NCBI GenBank assembly: GCA_014925825.1 | Contig: JACGCK010000075.1 | Coordinates: 62,001 to 126,000, forward strand | DNA: 64,000 nt | Direction of reading: 5' to 3' | Origin: Pholiota molesta | Taxonomy: Eukaryota; Basidiomycota; Agaricomycetes; Agaricales; Strophariaceae | Shown here: positions 58,346 through 64,000 of the stretch, one piece after another | Position numbering within the stretch: the first letter of the stretch is position 1 | Layout of the letters: each line of letters begins with the position of its first letter | Program-made: the position numbers and the translations under genes | Notes under the pieces: model-generated | Told to the model about the DNA's origin: nothing | Database searches by the model: none | Seen by the model: the letters and a program-made list of their open reading frames with translations, nothing else

Positions 58346-61300
58346 AGGATGACGCACTTACCGAGGATATTTTTCTCGATGGCGACGCTGCGTACACAAC
58401 CACCTTCAAGGCTGCCATGCTGACGAAGGATGCTCTTGGGAACTCCTTGATTGACGTCGAGCTTGTCGATTCCGGCGCATCTCGCCACATGTCGGGCTAT
58501 CGGCATCGCTTTATCAACTTCATCAGCATCGAGAAGCAGCCGATCACAGCAGCCGACAAACGCACCTTTCACGCCACCGGAAAAGGAGACATGTATGTCG
58601 AGCTCCCAAATGATGCTGGAACTTCGAAGGTTCTTCTCCGTGATGTCCTCTACTCGCCCCACATGGGTGTTACCCTCATCTCCGTCAGTCACATCGCTCT
58701 CGCGGGATCCTTTGTCCTCTTCTCTGGCAAAAACTGCCGGATCTACGACAACTCGAAGGTCAATCTCGGGAGGATCGAAGTGAGGAATGGGCTTTACCGC
58801 ACCTACACTGCCCGTCCTGAACCTGCTGCCTACGCTGGACGCGTGAAGGAGTTATTGACGATCGACGAATTGCATCGTCGTCTTGGGCATATCAGCCATG
58901 GCACGGCCTGGGATATGGTCAAGCAGGGAATGGTGACAGGGGTCGAGCTGGATGTGGATAGCAAGCCATCGGCTTGTGCATCGTGTGAGATGGGAAAGGC
59001 GACGAGGAAGGCGATCGCGAAGGAAAGGGTGGAAGAACGGGCGACAGAGATCGGCAGCGAGATTCACCCGGATCTGTGGGGACCTATACCCACGAAAACA
59101 GCTGGTGGCCGCGAATACTACGCCAGCTTCACCGATGATCGCTCCCGCTTCAGCCATGTTGACCTACTCCGGAAGAAGGACGAAACCTTCGATTCCTACG
59201 TAAACTATGAGGCATGGCTAAGAACCCAGCACAACGTCCCAATCAAGAAGCTCCACACCGATCGCGGCGGCGAATTTCTCAGCAACGAGTTCACTGAGCA
59301 TCTGAAGAAAGCGGGCACCATTCGGCGCCTCACTGTCCACGACACCCCCGAGTACAATGGAGTTGCCGAGCGTCTCAATCGCACCCTCGCGGAGAAGGTG
59401 CGCGCCATGCTCCATGATAGCGGCCTGCCCAAATTTCTTTGGGGTGAGGCGATCAAGCATGCGGTCTATCTCAAGAACCGCACGGCAACGAGGGCGCTCG
59501 ACAAGGCCACTCCGTTCGAGGTCCTGACAGGGCGCAAGCCCGACCTCTCAATGTTGCATCCGTGGGGTGCAAAGGTGTGGGTGCATAGCACCAGTGGGTC
59601 GAAGCTTGATGGAAGGGCGAGAGAAGGTCGTTGGGTAGGCTTTGATGAGGAAAGCAAGGCCCATCGGATCTATTGGGAGGATAAGCGAACTGTGACGGTA
59701 GAAAGAAGCGTCAAGTTCGTACCGAGGAGATTAGGGTGGATGTGGCGGATGATGTGACGCTTGAGGGGGAGATTGAGGGGGAGAGCAATGCTAAGGAGGC
59801 TGCACCCGATCTTGACAACGACAAGCGCCCCATATCACCACAGCCAAGCCTTCGAGCCACCATCGAGGATGTTCCTGACAAAGACGCGCCTGCAGCGAAC
59901 CCGTGGAGGAGGACTCCGGGCGGCCAAAGCGAGCGCGGAAGGAATCCGAATACATTCGGAGGCTGCGAGATGGCGAAGGAAGGGCGAGCAACCTTCCTGG
60001 AGCTTCTGCATTACCTCGAGGCTTGCAGCTTGTCGATGACTTCGTGGAAGAAGCAGCGATGTCGGCGCTCTCGGATGACTGGGAGATGGTCGTGGTTGAG
60101 GACTTTGCGATGGTGACGGTGATGGAAGCGGCGGAAGGCCTGCAACCGTCGTATGCAGAGGCGAAGAAGCGGGAGGACTGGCCGAAGTGGGAGGAGGCTA
60201 TTCAGGCCGAGCTCAAACACTCGAGGCGAATAGAACTTGGTCACTCGTCGAGCGCCCAGCCGATGCCAACGTTGTGGACTGCAAGTGGGTGCTGCGAATC
60301 AAGAAGAACGCAGCGGCGAGATCGAGAAGTACAAAGCGCGTCTGGTAGCTCGAGGCTTTACCCAGATACACGGCGTTGACTTCTATGAGACCTATGCCCC
60401 GGTAGCTCGACTCTCTTCGTTTCGACTCCTGCTCGCTATCGCCAACCGCAACGGATGGCCAGTCGATTGCTTGATTTCGACTCGGCATTCTCAACTCCCT
60501 CCTCGGAGACGACGAGGTGATTTACCACGAGCAGCCGAAGCAGCTCACGCGCGGTGATCCGAAGAAATATGTCCTTCGACTCCACAAGGCGTTGTACGGA
60601 CTGAAGCAGGGGGCGAAGAATTGGTACGATTCGCTCTGCGCAGCGCTGAAGGACTTGGGGTTTACGCGCACAGAAGCGGACCATGGGGTGTTCTGGAAGA
60701 AGGTGGGGGACGAGATCATCGTGCTAGCTGTGCACGTCGATGACTGCCTTGTCACTGGGAGCTCGCAGGACCTAATCAACAAGTTCAAAAAGGATATCAA
60801 TGGGAAATACAAGATGACCGACCTTGGGCCATGCAAGTGGCTCCTCGGAATCAAGATCGACCGCGATCTCAAAGCCGGCACCACATCCCTCTCCCAGAGT
60901 GCGTACATCGACTCTATCCTTGCGCGATTCAACTTCGACGACCTCAAGCCATCGTCGATTCCCATCGATCCCAGCGCGCCGCTCTTGAAATCCCAATCGC
61001 CGTCGACACTTGCTGGCAAAGCGAGGATGGCGAACGTTCCGTATCGCGCGTCGGTCGGATCCTTGATGTACGCGTCGATGGGTACGCGCCCAGACATCAC
61101 ATTTGCGACCTCGACAGTTGCGCAGTTCCTTGAGAACCCTGGCTGGGAACACTGGGAGGCCGTGAAGCGGATTTTCCGGTATTTGAAGGGCACGAGAGAC
61201 CTGAGATTGGTCTATGGCGGGAGGAAAGGGAGCTGGTTGGGTTTGTGGATGCGGACGGCGCTTCACAGGACCACAGGCGGGCGATTTCGGGGTACGTGTT

Positions 61301-61697
61301 CATGTTGGATGGAGGAGCGGTGTCGTGGTCGTCGAAGAAACAAGAGTTGGTCACTCTATCGACGACCGAGGCCGAGTACGTGGCAGCTACTCACGCTGCC
61401 AAAGAAGCGCTCTGGCTGCGCCGCCTTATCAGCGAGCTTTTCCCATCGCTCAACGCACCAACCACCCTCTACGGCGACAATCAGTCTGCGATCGCGCTCG
61501 CGCACGGCGGACAGTATCACTCGCGCACCAAGCACATCGACATCCGGTACCATTTCATTTGGTACATCATCGAGGCCGGATCGATCAAGCTCATATATTG
61601 CCCAACCGACGAACAGACGGCCGACACTCTCACGAAGGCGCTTCCGAGCGCTAAGGCGAAGCATTTCGCAGCGGCGATGGGACTTCGTACGGTTTGA
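58346..61697 (+). pseudogene. Copia Pol region: protease, integrase, reverse transcriptase, RNase H, with seven frame breaks
   Basis: Protease active site DSGAS (about 58469). Then the GAG-pre-integrase HRRLGH...CASCEMGK, and the integrase core with D in HPDLWG, D in KKLHTDRGGEF and E of the GVAERLNRTL region. The reverse transcriptase has [32 protein letters not shown] and the catalytic VHVDDCL (about 60740). RNase H has STTEAEYVAA and ends TKHIDIRYHFI, then TADTLTKALPS, with the stop at 61695-61697. Frame breaks lie near 59722, 59902, 60216, 60315, 60471, 60490 and 61229. Every break moves the frame the same way, as one lost base would. No in-frame stop interrupts the blocks. Confidence 0.92.
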
Positions 61698-61704
61698 GGG
61701 GGAG

Positions 61705-62030
61705 TGTGGAGTTACAAACCGAGAAGTGTGCAGGCGGAAGCGCCGCATTATTGCTGGACAACGGTTTGCGTGGTGCGGCGCACCACGTCTTATCTCTTAT
61801 CATGCACAATTTGCATTGTTATGGACTCCTATGTTTTGTACCTAGTATAAGTAGAGTATTGCGATGTCGTGTCACCTCAGTTGCGTTCTACGCGTGTACT
61901 GAGGTGAGCACCCTGACTTCTTGTGTATCTACTGTACGCTGATTACCTTGGTAGACTTTATACGTTCCATAGGTATATCTAATCATACAGTTGCGTTCTA
62001 CGCGTGTACTGAGACTTTATACGTTCCATA
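61705..62030 (+). repeat. Copia 3' LTR
   Basis: 326 bp, 323 matching the 5' LTR. Preceded by the polypurine tract at 61696-61704 and followed by target-site copy TGTAG. Confidence 0.95.
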
Positions 62031-62530
62031 TGTAGATGAGGCAGAGGTGGATGATGCACAGGAGCAGGAGGAAGACGAAGGCTATAAGCAGAAAGAGGTT
62101 CCCATTCCATCATCAGCCCTTGAGCAGCAACTGAAGTGGGCCATGACTGCTGTGCCATGGATGAATGATACTTGGGGCAAATTTTCGAAGGATTTGGAAA
62201 CTGAATCTTCCGAGGGGAGTCATGACATGGACATGCGATGTCAGGGTACCAAAAAATTCAACCCTGTGTGGCGCCCTGCACCAGACCCTTCATATCAACC
62301 ATGGAGTGAGGCCTTTGTTTTCTCTATATTGAATGACCGAGAATTAACAAAATCTATAAGGCTTCCAGGAGATCTACGATAATGGTTTGACGCCTGGTGA
62401 TGATTGTTATTTCCTTGGTGAAGAGTTATTTTGGCCTGTCGTCACCAACAAGACCAGAACCAGGGCTCCCAAAAGAAGGTTAGATGATTCTTCTGCCAAT
62501 CCTCCAAAGGTCAAGCGCCACCATCACTAA

Positions 62531-64000
62531 TATAGACTACAATGCCTACCATATTCTTCATTTTTGCTTTACATTTGGCACATTTTGCACTTAATACCAA
62601 GCACATAACTTCATATGGTTCAAATCAAAATACAATGATTTGACAAGTAGGAACAGAAGGATGCATGTGACTTGACATCACCACCTTCAAGAGAATTTGT
62701 TCCAGCTTCACCACCGATTTGGCCAGCAGTTCTCCCATCTCCGCCTCCTACCAAGGAGGTTACTCCCGCCTCACCCCCGCGCCCACCTTCTAATTTAACA
62801 GGACTGGTCCCACCTGCAACTACTCCCGCTACACAATTTTTAGGTGACCTAACTGAATCTGTTTATTAACTGTCGCAGGTAATTACTCTAATGAACTAAT
62901 GAGGGGCAGGCCCCATGGCGCGGATTCGCACCTGACAGCGCATATATTCTGTGAACAGGGACATTACATTGGGGGCATCCACTTGTTTCCCGACGGTCGA
63001 CCTCCAACGTTTCGATGGAGAAGATTCGACTCGGTGTGGTCCTGGAGAACGATTTGGAGCATGAGACGAAGAATGATTCCAATCTGGTAAGTTGCTCTGA
63101 ACTTCACATTAGGATACACAGGTATCTTACTATCTATCAGGCAGTTTTGATTCTTGAAGTTTGGTTTCTTGGTGAGTGGGCTTGCTTCCGTACACCGTGC
63201 GCAAAAAAGCTAACACCTCATTCAGTCCCGAAATCCAATTCAAAATGTTTATCAGGTGTATCTTGTAGCTTTTCGTCATCAGTGGCAAAATTTTGCGCCA
63301 ATTATTGTATCTTGGAAATTGTGTCTATAATACAATGCAAATATATTGAACCAAGCGTTATATACTTTAGTGCTTAATGCTACATGTACTGCCCAATATC
63401 TACATAGGTTCTCGTTCCACTCTTTTTTGGTGTGGGTGCATGGGTGCAGGTGGGTTGATGGTGGATTTTGTGCACAATTTATACGAGTCCGTCCGAATAT
63501 CTTCAAGACTTGATTCATTACACATATGTACACATTTTATTTAAGCCTGTTGGAAGAGCCCGATACGAATTTCACAAACATTTGAATTACTCTACATCGC
63601 TCCATCATTGGTTGCTTGGTGGTGTTGCGGGCTTGAATCGGAATCCAGAAGCTTAAGGTTTGAAACTAAGGGAAAATTTTCAGCATATATGAATATTCCA
63701 AGTTTGAATTGAAGCGATAAGGACTCTAGGTTATCATTTTTAACACCTTAGTTAAGTTAACATCTGTCTCGTAATGTACTATGTCATGTATCTACTTCAT
63801 CATCATATACTACTCCTTCTACGCTGTCGAGCTCACGTCTGGTCTGAGAAAATCCTCTCTACCCTCGCTGGCTGGGCACCCTGCAACCGCCTTGCTGACG
63901 AGGGTGACACATCCTCCCGAGACATCTACAGCCTCGTTCCTCCCTCGCTTCGCCTTCTCTACGCCTAGCCAGGCGGGTGGACGCTCTCCGCGTCCCTTCC
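62531..64000. other. No confident gene
   Basis: A Pro/Ser-rich plus frame at 62672-62869 (PTKEVTPASPPRPPSNLTG) may be an exon of an unidentified downstream gene. Other frames to the window end are short, with no domain. Confidence 0.35.

Larger units (their letters stand above)
56526..62030 (+). mobile_element. Ty1/Copia LTR retrotransposon
   Basis: 5505 bp with two 326-bp LTRs differing at three positions, 5-bp target duplication TGTAG (56521-56525 and 62031-62035), and a polypurine tract gagggggag just before the 3' LTR. Domain order is gag with zinc knuckle, protease, integrase, reverse transcriptase, RNase H, which is diagnostic of Copia. LTR ends are TG...TA rather than TG...CA. All coding text is on the plus strand. 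Near-identical LTRs imply recent insertion, yet the frame is broken eight times, each time by one missing base. Confidence 0.95.
51275..62530 (+). pseudogene. JmjC-like protein gene split by two transposons
   Basis: Plus-strand exons include 51275-51439, 51490 to about 53195, 53429-53539, 53600-53685 continued at 54983-55197, 55248-55746, 55799-56031, and 56088-56525 continued at 62036-62382. The last coding block is near 62369-62530. The N-terminal half has an uncharacterised region and a very acidic stretch (52740-53170). The C-terminal half follows an agaricomycete JmjC family: LNALDFPMSLCGV, SLRLFTGGFAAED, YLAAGTMLIMKPNTPH. JmjC proteins use Fe(II) and 2-oxoglutarate to hydroxylate or demethylate. 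Here the usual HxD reads WLRINCEG, and the distal GGHFY reads GFYFY, so the metal ligands appear lost. A hAT-like element and a Copia element interrupt two exons. Junctions around 53196-53428 and the frame change near 62360 are unresolved. Confidence 0.68.

Noticed and set aside
58340..58425. Programmed -1 frameshift between Copia gag and pol
   Set aside because: No slippery heptamer is evident, and seven further breaks of the same direction lie downstream, so a missing base is the simpler explanation.

Overview
This window reads as nuclear DNA of an agaricomycete (mushroom-forming basidiomycete). Genes carry many short (about 48-60 base) GT-AG introns. Their families are typical of that group: an NLR-type NB-ARC/TPR protein, F-box-like proteins, a DUF6698-type protein, an Spt5-like KOW protein, a JmjC-like protein, and PIF/Harbinger and Ty1/Copia transposons. 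These calls rest on motif recognition from the translated sequence; no database search was run.

Layout. 1-6.5 kb: decayed sequence with two families of diverged repeats and a broken F-box-like gene. 6.7-10.3 kb: an apparently intact five-exon NLR with an MLKL-like N-terminal helical region, a P-loop NTPase core and C-terminal TPRs. 12.7-16.6 kb: a complete PIF/Harbinger element with 46-bp inverted ends. Its transposase is broken by a nested TA-flanked element, while its Myb/SANT-like second gene is intact. 16.7-17.8 kb: a 148-bp satellite array. 17.9-19.5 kb: an intact seven-exon DUF6698-type gene. 20-24 kb: relics of a SepH/Cdc7-type kinase C-terminal region and other decayed coding sequence, then a tRNA-like sequence and a GC-rich repeat. 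26.8-28.8 kb: a foldback-like element with inverted ends, GTTTAAAC minisatellites and a central hairpin. 29.0-30.4 kb: an intact F-box-like gene. 31.2-32.9 kb: an AROM/EPSP-synthase relic beside a 1-kb hAT-like non-autonomous element with a perfect 8-bp target duplication. 34.2-49.3 kb: gene-bearing but internally duplicated DNA with two uncharacterised multi-exon genes, a zinc-finger/PHD-like gene, a coiled-coil gene and an Spt5-like gene. 51.3-62.5 kb: one JmjC-like host gene split by a hAT-like element and by a Ty1/Copia retrotransposon with 326-bp LTRs 99% identical. Removing each insertion with one target-site copy restores the host reading frame. 62.5-64 kb: no confident gene.

Two cross-cutting points matter to a reader. 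First, most transposon insertions here can be dated in order from nested or empty-site evidence. Second, almost every frame break in otherwise intact coding sequence (eight in the Copia polyprotein, one in the Harbinger transposase, one in the Spt5-like gene, probably one in the zinc-finger gene) is a missing single base, usually next to a homopolymer. That pattern points to consensus errors in a long-read assembly as much as to biological decay, so several 'pseudogene' labels below are provisional.
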